DNA from: Nemopilema nomurai
Taxonomy: Eukaryota; Cnidaria; Scyphozoa; Rhizostomeae; Rhizostomatidae
Direction: 5' to 3'
DNA: 64,000 nt
NCBI GenBank assembly: GCA_003864495.1
Contig: ML133365.1
Location: forward strand, 4,260,393 to 4,324,392
Shown here: one piece after another, positions 34,745 through 47,900 of the stretch
How the letters are laid out: each line of letters starts with the position of its first letter
Numbering within the stretch: position 1 is the first letter of the stretch
Notes under the pieces: generated by a model
What the model saw: only the letters and a program-made list of their open reading frames with translations
Told to the model about the DNA's origin: nothing
Databases searched by the model: none
Made by a program: the position numbers and the translations under genes

Positions 34745-37700
34745 GAGGCATTCCGGTAAGACCGCGGCCAGGTCTAGATGACTCGCATTTGAGCCCGAAC
34801 AGGCTTGTACGAAGTCGAATATTGTGGAAGGCGTCCCGGTATCAAATGGTGGTACTACAAACAGACGACAAGATGAAGTCGGTAACAGACGAAAATGGTA
34901 ACAAGCTGAAGAGGTTTGACGTCACGGAGACCCAAGCGTATAGGGATTTGTACGCGAATAATTTGCGGATGTACAGCTTTCTCATGACGAAGGTAAGATG
35001 TCCTCGATTTAGGCCATGCAAACTAAAGCTTCTATAATTGTCGTTAAGTTAATAGCAATGGCTGTTGTTTTTGTGAGCCATGATTGCTTGTTGTTTTGCA
35101 GCAGACAGCTCTTGGTTGTGGCACTGTTGGCTTCGACAGTTTTAATGCCTGCCATTGTTTTGATTCACGAGGAACGGGTTGTTTGCTTTCAAAGGCCTAT
35201 ACCGGTGTAATATCAGTTGCAGCAACCGAAAAAACACACGTCGGTAATAGCAAGCCCATGTGCTTCTTCGTTCATTCGAGACTGTTGCAACTATTGTTTG
35301 CTCAAATGTTGCATTTTCTTCAACCCCTCTACAGCGCCAAGCCCAACAAAAGAGAAAATATCCAATTATAGTTCGTGAATTGCTCTTGTTGCCTTGCCCA
35401 TCTTGGCAATCCAAACAGCTTTTTCACTGCACGTAGAAGTAGTGGGTGTGGGAGGAGCGCTTATAAACACTCACCATTACTCATAGTACACCGCCCCATT
35501 GGCTCAAACTGAACAAGGCTGCGAATGGTTGTGTTACATTTATGATTTGGTAAGGGTGAGGGTTAAAGTGAGGGTCACACTTCCTTGATCAACAGCCACC
35601 TTCTGGCAAATTCGAACCTTTTTCTTATAATTTTAGTTCAGATTTGCTTTGGTAGATGTGCTTCGGGTAATGGCTTGTCTTATAAACTTATCGTTTTTAA
35701 CTTACAGACCATGTTGAGGCAGATCTATAGATGGTGATGATCCCGTGGAGTCTCTTTAATGAGACATAGCACCAGTTTTTTGCTCTGATTTTAAGTCTAC
35801 TCATCTTCATGAATTATCTAAACGCCTATCCAATATTTTGGGCCTTGCAAGAATTCTTGGTTAATCATTACCATCTTCCCTAAAAAATCTTTCTGGTGTC
35901 TCTCCCTCGGTAGTTTCTAAAATCATCTTCATCGATGAAGTGCTACATGCTTCACTTCCGCTTCATCACACTTCCCTTCTCGACCTGTGAACACATGTTC
36001 CAATTTTCTTTTCAATGTGAACAGCGTTTCCCAAAAGCGCTGTTCTTTGTTTAATTTTGACAAGTATGGAATAGAAACGTTTCATTTTCATTCACCCAAC
36101 AATGTTTTCTTGGCAGAATTTTAATAGGTAAGCACAGGAAAAGGAAGTTTCGATATCACACCTTACGATAATTTTGGCTTCCCAAATTCTCTTTACTGAA
36201 GGGCGAATAATTTCCTCAATGCAGTCTCCATAAAATTTTGCGCTTTCAATTTTGCACACTTAACGGCTCTACATAGATGACATAAAAATATTTCGCTATC
36301 ATTACTTCAGCGCCTGTTCAAGATGATTGCTGCTAGGTGAAAAATTGATGTTCTCATAAAATTGAGAAAGATCAACAAATGCCTAAAACGATGCATTTTG
36401 TTAAAATAGCTAATTTTCTTTAAAAGCCAGTGACCATAAGTTTCAGTTTTCACATTTCCTAATTCGGGAAAAGTTGTTTCCGCTTTCCGTTAAAGTCCTA
36501 TAAACTTTTGTCACCTAGATATTAATATCCGTTTTTTTGTTAGGAGATGGATCGAAAGAAACACGAACGACTGCGAAATCGAAAGGAAGAATACTTCCAG
36601 AATCACGTGGCCACTGAGAACAACCAACGGAACAATCGTTTGCTGAAAAGCTTCAAGCAGATGTCACGCATGCGTACTTGCTTGTCAAATTTAGACCTGA
36701 GTAGAAGTTCCGACTCTGACTCGGAAAATTCGACGCAACCGAAACAGCGGACGCAAACAAGGCTTGACTTGCAACTGAGTAACGGCCATGCTGAAGCGAG
36801 GGTTGCTGGGGAAAGGCCGAGGTCGTGGACAGCTGTTGATCCCGTCAGCCCGAAGCCGCCGCGAGCAAGTTTGTTTACTGTAAGTAACGCTTACACATAC
36901 GCAGTAGAGCGGTCGAAATGAGTATACGGCCTACGTTTCGCTACATTTGTCAGTGGTACAAATATCTCTCATCTATCATTCTTCCTCACAACAACCACCC
37001 CACCCCCGCCCCCTGTTTTCTCAATTACTCGCAGCATTCTGTGCTCGAGATGCTAAATTCTTTAAATTAGGCTGCAAGTTCTCCACCCACACTAAAGATT
37101 GAGCCGCTAACATTTTTGCTTCCATAAAATTTTCATAGAAGAGCTATTGACGACAGACTATGCCGACGGTATCCAATGTGAAGTAAAGTTAGGGCTGCCT
37201 TTGTGTTGAATGAAAACCAGCCTTACAACAATTCAGCTCAATGGTTTCCTCAGCCTACTTACACTCTGCATGCTATCTTTTGTTAGCAATCAAAACATGT
37301 TTTTCTAATGGCTTTGCCTACGCAGTGCAGTGTAATGTTGCCTGAAAAGCTTCATCCCAGTTGGTCCTTTATGTTCCTTTTCACTCACTGCAGATCTAAC
37401 CTGTTTAAAAAAGTTCCTATGAACTCAGAGACCTCCAGCTTCGACAGAAGTACACGTTTTCTTTTGAACTCCGTCTGACATACTTCTGGCCCTTACGCAG
37501 AATCGACAACAAACAACTTGCTGCCTGAATTTTGTTTTGTCGATCAACAAAAGTCATTGCATGAGATATAGAGAGCGCTTAGGTTGTCCACTCTTTCTAA
37601 GCCTCATCAAAAACATTTCACTGCAGTAGGAATCTCACCTACACAGTTCATGACGCTCGCAGAAGTCATGAGCTGGCTTCACAGTAAGCAGTAAGCGAGA

Positions 37701-38945
37701 GCAATTATTTATTTGTTGTTTGACATAAATATCGCAGAATAATTGAATTCTGTTTGCAGGCCAAATTTGCGTCAAATATTTTTTGGTTTAAATTCGTCTT
37801 TCTTTCGATTGAATAAAATACGCGCAGGTTTCGAAGAGCCTGGGTCGAGCAACAGACATGACGTACGGATTGAACTTTGACTCTCGTTTTGAAGGATTAA
37901 TTCATCACACATTTCATCTTCTTTTATAGGAACGAAGAGCTAGTGCAGGTCAAGTTACAACGCCAAAGTACCTGACAGTACCAACGGGCTTTGAAAGAGC
38001 TCCTTCCCCCTTAACATCGCCAGAATCACCTTCACAACCTCTTTCACTCTTCCGAGTATCGCCAACAAAACAGACATTTATCCCAGGATTAAGAAGACAT
38101 TTTTCAGACCTCGGGGATCATCGCTTGGACAACTCGGAAATCTACTCTGACAGTGAAGCGTCTAATTCTGACAGTGAAATCATAAACGTGAAGTCAAAGA
38201 AAGGCGAGAATGTAAGTGTTGCTCTCATACTCTAAAAGGCTTTTTACGAAAGTTTGTGAAGACCTGAAAAGGTTGTGTGAAAAGCGCAAATTGCCGGAAA
38301 CATGCACAAGAATTTATGTGGCAGGTCAGCCCCTCCACCCCCTCACACCCGTTTTGGATTCATTTTGTTTCAGGCCACACCCCCTTTGAGAAGTGATACA
38401 ATGCACGTCTAGAACAAATTGTCGCATTTACTTAGCGCAACAAACTCAAAGAACCATTTAAGTGATCTGTGTAATACGTTCACTTCGATGTCTTAAGATT
38501 TTGTCAAATGTGATTTTATCAATCATTTTGTTTGTTGTAATGTTTGCAATTTCCCAATGGAAATATGCTACGATATGAAGATATCTCTGTGTGATTTATT
38601 CATTTATATTGCGGATTTGTGGAAGGGGGCACTGTTTCAGCGTTTAGGACCGTGTTTGGGGTTAGGAATATGCGTGTACTTGAAATTTGCGACCTTTCAT
38701 TTGCATTTGTTTTGCTTCTGTAGGTTGAACGTAAAGGATCGCCGAGTTTGCAAAGAGCGAAGCAGGCACGGATTCGACAAGAATACCGAAAGGCTCGGAT
38801 TGCCTCTCTTGAAGGGGAATTATCAATGGCAAATTCTGTACTAAAGGACATGAGGAAAAAGGCCCATTCGCTGCCGAAAGAGATCCCAGAAAACAGGGCA
38901 TTGGAATTCTGTAAAGTTCACGACAATGGGATACAGTCCGATTAG
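34745..38945 (+). CDS. Gene of unknown family (4 coding exons; 5' end unresolved)
   Basis: Exons 34745-34992, 36544-36879, 37930-38211 and 38724-38945 each have consensus GT/AG borders, and the three internal junctions are phase 0. Together they give about 350 residues. I do not recognise the family. Exon 1 ends in a charged helix (YRDLYANNLRMYSFLMTK) continuing into a basic helix in exon 2 (DRKKHERLRNRKEEYF). The middle is low-complexity: Ser/Asp-rich, Pro-rich with SP motifs (APSPLTSPESPSQP), then an acidic SDSEASNSDSE stretch. The C-terminus is a basic coiled coil (RIRQEYRKARIASLEGELSM). This looks like an intracellular, phosphorylatable regulator or scaffold. An acceptor-like ACAG sits just before 34745 and the frame upstream of it lacks an ATG, so a 5' exon is likely missing. 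Alternatively, translation starts at an internal Met. Confidence 0.72.
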
Positions 38946-41910
38946 AATCGAAGGAAGCTTTTTGGGAGGCTGGCCTTTTAAAATTGTTTTAATTACATCG
39001 CCCAAAAGCACTGCGTCTTGGAACATGAAAAGTCAATGTTTTGAAAGTTTATGTTTTCTTCATGTTAAGAATTATTAAAGACTGCCATTATTAAGAGATC
39101 AAAATGCTAAAATTGTAAGCAAATTACTTTGCTGGCACGTCTTTTTATTGTCACGAAAGGGGAGGATTTGAAACAACTGTTCTACGGTAACATTTTCTTG
39201 GAAAGAAAGCAAGCAAGTCGAAGAAATATCAATATGCAATTACTGTTCTATTTATAAAAGACATTGGCTTTTCATATTCCACAGAGGCTGTGGAAGGGAC
39301 CCTCGACTTTTTATTGTAATCATGACATAAATGCCAATCTGATTCGTTCGCTGTTCCTTGGTAAATAGATGCGCCTTGAAAGTGGCGTGAGCATGCGTCA
39401 AGGATGATGGATGAGAGTAAAGATATGGAAAGGCGACGAATCTGTGAGATGAATGTAAAATATTTCATTTGACGAAGATTGCATATAGATTTTAAATCTC
39501 ATAGAAACAATCACAAGAGATGGAGCGAAAAATGGAACATGGGCTTCTTCCATTAAGCTATTTTCAGTTCAGTTCTAACTTAGGCCCTTAGCTGCACATT
39601 AAAGTCCAGTTGCATATATCAATAGTAAACGTTTTTCGATTGTATTTAGATTATAACATTAAATAAAATATATTTTACATAAGAGTGTGCCATAAATTTG
39701 AATAACCATAAAGCCATTTATAACGCCCTGTTTAAAAGTCACTCAAAATGTGTACAGAGCATGCGTAGTTTTAAGTACTGTCTTTGAATCCAGCATTAGC
39801 TTGTATAATCAGATGTTTATGTAAATTGTGTGATTTCTTCTTGTAATAGTGCGATATTTCAAAGAATGCAATAGAGTTATGTTATCAATTCAAAGTTTGT
39901 TAGATTATATCAGTTTTGTCAATCAAATTTGTTTATTGTATTGGCGGCCATCACCTTGCCAAGGCCCTGTACTGCTGACAACTCGATCGCGAAAGTAAAC
40001 CTAGATATTCATACGTCATCCCAGGAGCATATTCATATTGCTGCAGTCGAAACTCGTTATCGAAACAATGGGGGCAGGAATTTAGCGGAGTATCTTTGCC
40101 TAAGTTTGCTCAGTGCTGAAGCTGAATGATAGTGGGTTCAATCCCGCAATGGCTGGTCTCTGTAACTTGTAAATACGGGTAAATAAGAGTCTCCAAAAGT
40201 CCTCCTAATGAAAACGTCCATGAATATCCGGTACTGATTTCATAGATATCGCGGGCCGGTACCTCTGCTCTCAGATTGTTTCAAGTGTGGAAAAGGGGTC
40301 TGGGACGGAACACAATTGGAGACCCAGACTATCAATGGGCGGAGGACCCCTTTAGAGTAGGATTGACTACAGTTGCAATATGAAGGAACGAATTTCAGTA
40401 GTATATTTGTTTTAAGTTTTTTGGAAATATTTATATACAGTGAATTAATTCGTTAGCTAAAGAGCCCCCATTGCATGAACTAATTCATTTACCATTCCAA
40501 AATTAATTTTTGGAAGTTATCTAAAGGGCTGTATCCGTGAAAAGCCAACTTTCTTAGCGTTCTCAACTATAATGCGTCAAAAAGTTTGTAATAAGCACTA
40601 AAGATATTTGTTCAGTTTCTAATAAATTTTAGGTTTGCAAGTAAAAACAACAGGCTCTTGAATTTTTCATTTCTAACCCAGGACGACATAGCTCCTTGTA
40701 ATAGCTTCTGCTATATCATACCTTCTTTACAAGTCATAAAGCAACAATCAGAGAAAAGCCTTTACTCTAGGTAAGAAAATAATATTGAAGAATTATTAAA
40801 GTTGAGGAAATACTCGTATATCTATATCGAAGGTCGATGTTTAAATATAATAAGCGTTCTACCCTACCGTATATCTTAGAATTGCCCCCCCCTCGAATAA
40901 GCCCCCCCCCCTCGAATAAGCCCCCACCCTAGAACTACAAATTCTGTTCATCTCTTCAACGCAAGTCTGCTGTTCATCTCTTCAACGCAAATGGAGGTCA
41001 ATATTATCCATATTTGCATTTGCATGACACATTTCATTACGATCATCATCATTGATCTTCATTGAGTTATATGGGGAAAACATTTGATCAAAAATGTGTT
41101 TTTCACTATCTTTAAGTCGCCACAAGGTCGTTGTGTATAAGAAACCTTTTGCTGCAAAATAATTGCTGTTAGCACCCCCTTAGTACGGCAAGAAAAAGTG
41201 GAAAAGTCAACACATTCTGTGGCTCGAATGATTGTTCCGCAAGGATGCTTGCTGAGGAGGAGCCCCTACGTAGCAGAGAGGTGTGGGAGAATTTGAAAGG
41301 GGCATTGAAAACTTGTCGGATGGTATTATATTTCCATCATTTTCCTTTAAGAGCGATTCTCGTACTGTGACAACTTCTTTGTCACACTTCAACGTAAAAG
41401 CTTCAAAAACCCAAGCCCTTTAAAGGGAATTTTCATGGAAAAAGCGTTAAATAGTATCAAAAATAGCCCCCAAAAACCCAGTTACGCGGGCTTTACCTCT
41501 TCTTTAGAAAGAGTATTGCCCCTCTTGTGATGCAAGCAGTAAATGTATGTTTTCTCATATTCAATTAATTTTTAGGGTTTTCTAACCTAAAGCTGATTTA
41601 AAATGGTACATTCTGCGTTCGCTGATTGGTGATTCCAGGGTTTGACGGTACCCCAAGCGTGGTAATGTGACTGCACATTGTGGTTGTTGTTGTACAAGGA
41701 AGCGAAAACCTCGATCTTGTGCCACTGATAAATATGGCGAGCTAAAAGATGAAAGTGAATTGCCTTGGAGTATACTTTTGTTCTGAAATGAATTTGAAGC
41801 TGAGAATGTAGAAGATACAGTAGTGTCCATGGACTTTTAACATTTAAAATCGGTATTGCAACACATGAAGTAATTGCAGAAGTTTCAGTGGACTTGTTGC
41901 AGACCAAAAC
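38946..41910. other. Intergenic, mostly unremarkable
   Basis: About 3 kb between the unknown gene and TRAPPC9, holding the 3' UTR of the former and the promoter of the latter. A B-box-like GGTTCAATCCC lies near 40135 without a tRNA fold. A C-rich CTCGAATAAGC repeat is at 40885-40932. No coding frame is supported. Confidence 0.4.
40862..40935. repeat. CTCGAATAAGCCCCC dispersed-repeat fragment
   Basis: ACCGTATATCTTAGAATTGC followed by repeated C-run/CTCGAATAAGC units. The same motif family (AATAAACGCCC) reappears at 52910-53050, so this is a dispersed repeat rather than a local slip. Its class is not known to me. Confidence 0.5.
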
Positions 41911-44900
41911 ATGCTACGATACCAATTCCGACCCAACCTCGTTGACCATTCTCAAATATTCGTTATTGTTCGACCGTTTTATAACGCAACTGATCAAGAT
42001 TTGACTTCAGTTAATGCAAAGCTACGTAATTATCAATTTGCAAAAACGCAGAATGACAGCAACAGAATTATACGATTCAAGTTTCATAAAGGTTTTCCAC
42101 GAGAACATATGGACTGGGGAAAGATGCAAATCCACAGAAGACCTGTTGGGCTCCTTGGTAAAATTAATATTTGCTCTTCTTTAGTAATGAATTCTTTTAG
42201 ATCGAAGTGTTTAAAGTAAGATATGTGTAAGTAAAGTAGCAACTAACAGATGAAGGAGCGAGAACATTAACAAGTTATGTCGGTATTACCTTATAAAGCG
42301 AATTGTGGCTTCTATCTCGAGGCCTTGTCCAGGTCCCTTAAAAAATTAGCAATTTTTAAAGAAAAGGGTAATTTTATGCAAATTACACTATGTAGACAAA
42401 GCACCTCCTACTGTAAAGATTTTGGTACTTTTCAGAGGTGGACCTGCCTTGTAATGTATTTGGTACTTGTGATAATACCTTGGTTTTATTAGAAGACATT
42501 TGACTACTAAGCATGCAAGAAATAAAAAAATAGTATTTATTGAATCTCTGCCAAGTTTTGAAGAGATAAGCTAATCAGAGGCATGCCAAAGTAGGGGGTG
42601 TGGGGGTGTCACAGCCTGTCAGTTTTGTTCACTTATTCGATTCAATTTTAGAAAGAAGTGTCCATTTAACATTTGGTTAGCCCCAATTACACATAAGCAA
42701 AACTTTACCTTACTGGGCACCATTTATTAAGCTACAAGATCTATTAGCTGACTGTAGGTTGATGATCTGCCTTTCCAATCATTCATTTATTTATTTATTC
42801 ATTTATTTATTTATTTATTCATTGTTCATTTTCCAACAATCTCACTTTCATGATCTTATTGTTGAGGGTAGAACAGTGCTCAAATCCAAAACTTCAAATG
42901 CTGAATTCCCAAAAATAGTTCTTTGGAAAAATTTGGGTAATGGTTATGGCCTAGAAATATTTTGATGATTTTGTCGGTTGCTAGTCACTGTTATCAACAT
43001 ACACTTGAAGCTTTAGTTATCTTTTGTGCTTGCTAATGATCTCTTTCATTTCATGCCTAGGATTTGCCAGGCTGTCTCCAGATTCAAATTTACATTCAAA
43101 GGACATGGATAAAATCATGCACAGATTTGCAAACATAAAGCTGCAATATGAGTCTGTTCTCTTTGATTCAAGGTGCATCATTCTTTGCTCAGAGAAACCA
43201 ACTGGTCTGTCAAATCACAATTTTATATTTCTTGAAGAGTCTGATGATGGGAAGAGTGAAGAGTTTGCAGAATTTATGCATGATTTCATGTCCTCGCTTT
43301 TTGTTATTTTGGAATCTAAGAGAATTGAAAAAGGCAATGAGAAGTTAGAGAAAATGGAGCTACCTACTACTCCTATAGAGCAAATGCGTACAACCCCTGA
43401 TTCTGACATCAGGTTTGTTATTGATCATATTGCAGTATGTTTCAGAGTTTAAGAGCAGACAGAAGATGCATTAAGTTCAATTCTGCTTCATACTTGATAG
43501 CAGCAAGACACCTAAATTGGAAGCATAGATGATAGCCAAATAATACTAAGAAAAAATATTGAATTTTTTTCATTTTTAAATCATGTACAAATAAAAAAAT
43601 CATAATTTTTGTACCTCACTATTGATAAGTATAAACATCAAAGAAGCATACACTCTGAGCAGATTTCTAATCAGATTACTATATTACCAAATGACATTTG
43701 TTTTTGATTTAGGAAAATGATTGAAATTTAGTAAAATTTGATCTTCTTTTAGGAGCACTAAACGCAAGCTTCTTGGTAGAAATAGAAAGTTATTAGCTGA
43801 TTTTTGCCTCTTGTCTGGTATGTACCAGGAGGCACTGATCCATTACAGTCATTCCTCAGAAAATCTCAAATCCGTATCAGATCTTCTTTGGATGGGAGCA
43901 GCCCTAGAAGGCCTTTGTGCAACAAGTATTCTAATGACAAAGGTTGAAGTGCCATCAGTGGATACCAAATTTGTTCTTCAAAGTTCTGGTAATACAAGCA
44001 CATCTCAGGGAGATTTGAATCTTGAAGACGACAAGAGCAAAGTTTATGTTCCCTTGACAGATGATGAGATTATTGCTAAATACAGTGAAGTCCTAGCATG
44101 TTACAGAAAGTTTCAAACAGGCCATGTTGAGATGGAGGCTCATTTAAAATTCATCAGATTGCTGCTAAACATGAAGGTGTGTATTTTTTATTCAATTACA
44201 TTATGCTAATGGTCTCAGATACATGAATGAGAGAATCAATTTTTATTATATGCACAAAATTGGGACAAGATGAACACTGCTTCTAAAAACCAGATAATTT
44301 TGGCTAGGTTAAAATTACATTTATTTTATAAGATAGAATTCAGAAGCCTTTGCCTGAATTTCCTGAATCGTAAGTTATTCAATATTTGTTTTCAAAGCTA
44401 ATTTGTTATGGTCTAGAAGGAAAACACTCTAAAACTACTTGGTGTATTGTAAGAGGAATGAAGAATGTGCAAAGAGGAAATGTGGAATTTTTGCCTGAGG
44501 TTTTCAGAAAAAATAATTTGGTAGTTTATTGGCAATGGTTCACAGAAATACACAATTGCTTAAACACACCGCTATTCAAAGAACTCTTTATCTCTGCACC
44601 ATGTGCCATGTTTTATATCTAAAATTGATTCTCAACAATTGAGCCTTACTTTCCAACCGAGGAATATCCAACACTATCCCTGAAAGCAGCTATTGTAATA
44701 AAATGATCACAGAAAATTGGTTTTTACTTGATATCAAATTTGAAATTTTATTAATCATTGAAACAAATGCTCATTGTAGAAAGTCTTGGAAGCATGTCAA
44801 GTTATCCAGTGCTTGCTTGGCCTGCATCTTGGTTATAATGATTCTGAAAGGGTAATTAAAAAGTTTTACTTACTTTCTCATATCATTTTCTTAACAGTCT

Positions 44901-47900
44901 ACATTTTAGCATTGATAAAATGTTTATCTCCAATTTGAGTAGCCATTTGTACTGCAAATTTATGATGTTAGTTAAAGTTGTACATAGTTGATACTAACCT
45001 GCATAACCAGAAAGATATAATTCTTGAATTGCTTTTTCACATCTAGAATAAGTAGCAGATCTATATTTTTTAATCCTTAATGCTAGGTACTGATATTAAG
45101 GAAGCTTTAAAACACTTATTGTCTATGCTTATTTCTAAATAAATTTTCAAGTGTTCAAGTCCTACTTGCAGTAAAGTTTAGGCTAGAAGCCAGTTCCTCT
45201 AGGTGAACATTTAGATTCATAGAAATCTTTCCCTTAATCCTTTAATTAGACCGTCACAACTGTAATTGTTTTACTTGTAAGACAATCAAGCATCAGTATT
45301 CAGATAGAATGCCTTCCAATGTTGTGCCTACATCCTTTTCAAAGGGAAGATATTCAATATAGTTTCTGCTATTTACTCTGCTCAAGCAACCTCACAAGCA
45401 AAAATAATTCATTACTGTGAGGGATTCTAAATAGTTTGAATTTCCCGTCCATAGATAGACTTGTGCCAAGTGCTTGCATCACTCTTCGATGAAGTAAGCT
45501 TGAAAAGGAAAGCTGCATTTTTCAAAAGAAGAGCTGCATACCATTCCTTCAAGCAAACAAACGCAAACATGACGATGCTTAAATTCGTAAGTCTCGCCTT
45601 AGCATTCCTGGTGTGTGTGCTAGGGTGATAATAGAAGTTGTACTTTATAGTTCACGGATCCTAAAGACTAACATCTGCAGGCACCGCGGAGCAGGGGGGG
45701 CTGAGGGGCTTTAGCCCCCCCCCAGTTTTTGCAAAAAATGCCAAATATTAAGTAATAAACTACCAATAAACCCTATTTTCTAATGGTTTTAGACCCCCCA
45801 CTTTTCTCAACGCTCCGCGGTGCCTGATCTGCTACTAATTATATAGCTTCTTGTTGCACAGATTTCCAAAAAACGTTGCTGTTGATTAATAGAGTTTTTG
45901 CATTGATTGGATTCAATTGAGAATGCAAAAGGTAAATGCTGTAACCAGAGGGAGAAGTGAAGATCGCTATTTGCCATTCATCATATCGTGCTCAACCTAG
46001 TTCAGGCTATTCACGAGCTAGCAAATCATCACATTGAGCAAGAAACTCGGAATACCCTTTTCCTGTTCTGTTTACCAAAACCATAATCAGCGCTCATTAT
46101 ACTACCGTACGCATAGCTCTATCTTTTAGTTGCCTGTACAGCGTATTCAAAGTCACAGACCATGTAACAATTTTAATGGGGTGCTAGTTAGATATAGAAG
46201 CTTCCTCGTTCACTTTGAAATTCAGTTAAGGCAGAACATATTTTAGAATAGCAGAACAGATTTAATTTGATGCTGGAGTGAGCTTCTTTTTCTGCTTTGT
46301 CAACAGACAAATGCAACACTGAGTAAGGCTGCAAGTGCCTACATGCTGGACCTGAAGACGCACACGAGACCAAAACAAGGTGAGAAATTCACTTGCACCG
46401 GCCTTTCTTTGACTAATACGTGATAAATCTCTTTGCTACTAATTCATGAACAAAATTAATATTAGCTGCTAGTTATTCCTTCTTGCATTAATTTGTCTAA
46501 ATTTCATCACCGACAAATGTTTTGCACATTGCAAGATCATTATTTTTTATACGCTGCTTCTCCTCTGTTGTTATCTATTATGAATGTTCACTGTCTTTTG
46601 CCATCCTTTGTCAGCGCATTCTCCATAGATCGATGTCAAATATGGGCCTAACCTTTACCTACACAATGTGGATGGCCTCAGTCGTTCGCAATATTTAGCC
46701 TGAATTGTACCACCGGCATGCTTCTGTAAAGCCAGGTCTGTAATTCTTCATCGCCAATGGGCTGGCTCTTTGGCTGCTTCTCCTTGGCTCTTATCTATAA
46801 GGAATATTCACTATTTTCGCCATCCTTAGGTACCCAATGTGGGTGGGCTGTTTTGCAACTGAAGCTGCTTCAAGACATGTTGCAAGTATACAATCGACTT
46901 GGTGATACAATGAACTGTGTCAGGTACTACAAATGTTGTTGCTAAAGTTTGAGTTGGCTGCGATTGCATTTAAAGGGGTTGCTCTCCTCGACAGCAAGAC
47001 TTCTAGCTTTTCCTCTGTGGTAAGCTCTTTGTCGAATTTACTGCTGCAGCAACTTATAAGTTGTTGAACTCGGAAAGGGTTTATAAGTTCGACAACTGAT
47101 GAACGTATTAAGATTTTAGGAACAGTTGTTGCAAAGTATTCCAAAACAGCTCGTAAACATCTTATAGACAGGAGAACATTTTCTTTATAGGATTCAAATT
47201 ATGAATATATTATTTGATTTTTTCACTTACTTGAATCGGCTCCAAACATGGAATGGATTTTTGAAAACAATGATCATTCGACCCATTAATATCCAGCCTT
47301 GTTCATAGAATTGGTCTCTTCATCTCTGTTTTAAAAATGAGAGAATTTTGAAAGATACAGTATGAATAATCTATTTCAACATGACTTTTCACATGATTTG
47401 TTAGCGAAAACTACGCTAGGGTTCTTTTCAAAAGGTTGCGAACTATCTATTTTTATCTATCGATAGATCTACCTGAACTATCTAGTGAGGTGCTATGGGG
47501 TTTGATACTTTCCCGTGAACCATGCTTAGAAAATTTCTTCTCCCGTTGCTGTCAGGTTGCTGTGCTATATTCTGGAAAACTTCAGCAGCTGCCTTCCCGA
47601 AAACAGAAAATCAGACTTGATAAATCGCTTGGAAGACTGCGCTGCAAAGGCGAAGAGCAGAGGGCGACGAATAAAGTCGACGAAATTGAGATGATCCGGT
47701 CATTGCCTATTGTAAGGTGCGTAAATGTGGGGGTGAACCATTGAAGAGGTATTCGGTAGTCCTACAAAACTGTAATTATCAAAGTAAGAATTTTGCGGGG
47801 ATGATGTTTCTATTTCTGTTCGAGATTTTGCTTTGACCTCACCAGTGGAACATCTTCTTTTGAGAAGGAATTGGAACATGGTTTTATTCTGGCACAATTT

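Noticed and set aside
40064..40160. Possible tRNA or tRNA-derived SINE with B-box-like GGTTCAATCCC
   Set aside because: The T-arm stem does not pair properly, no A box or acceptor stem fits, and no poly-A or repeat tail is evident.
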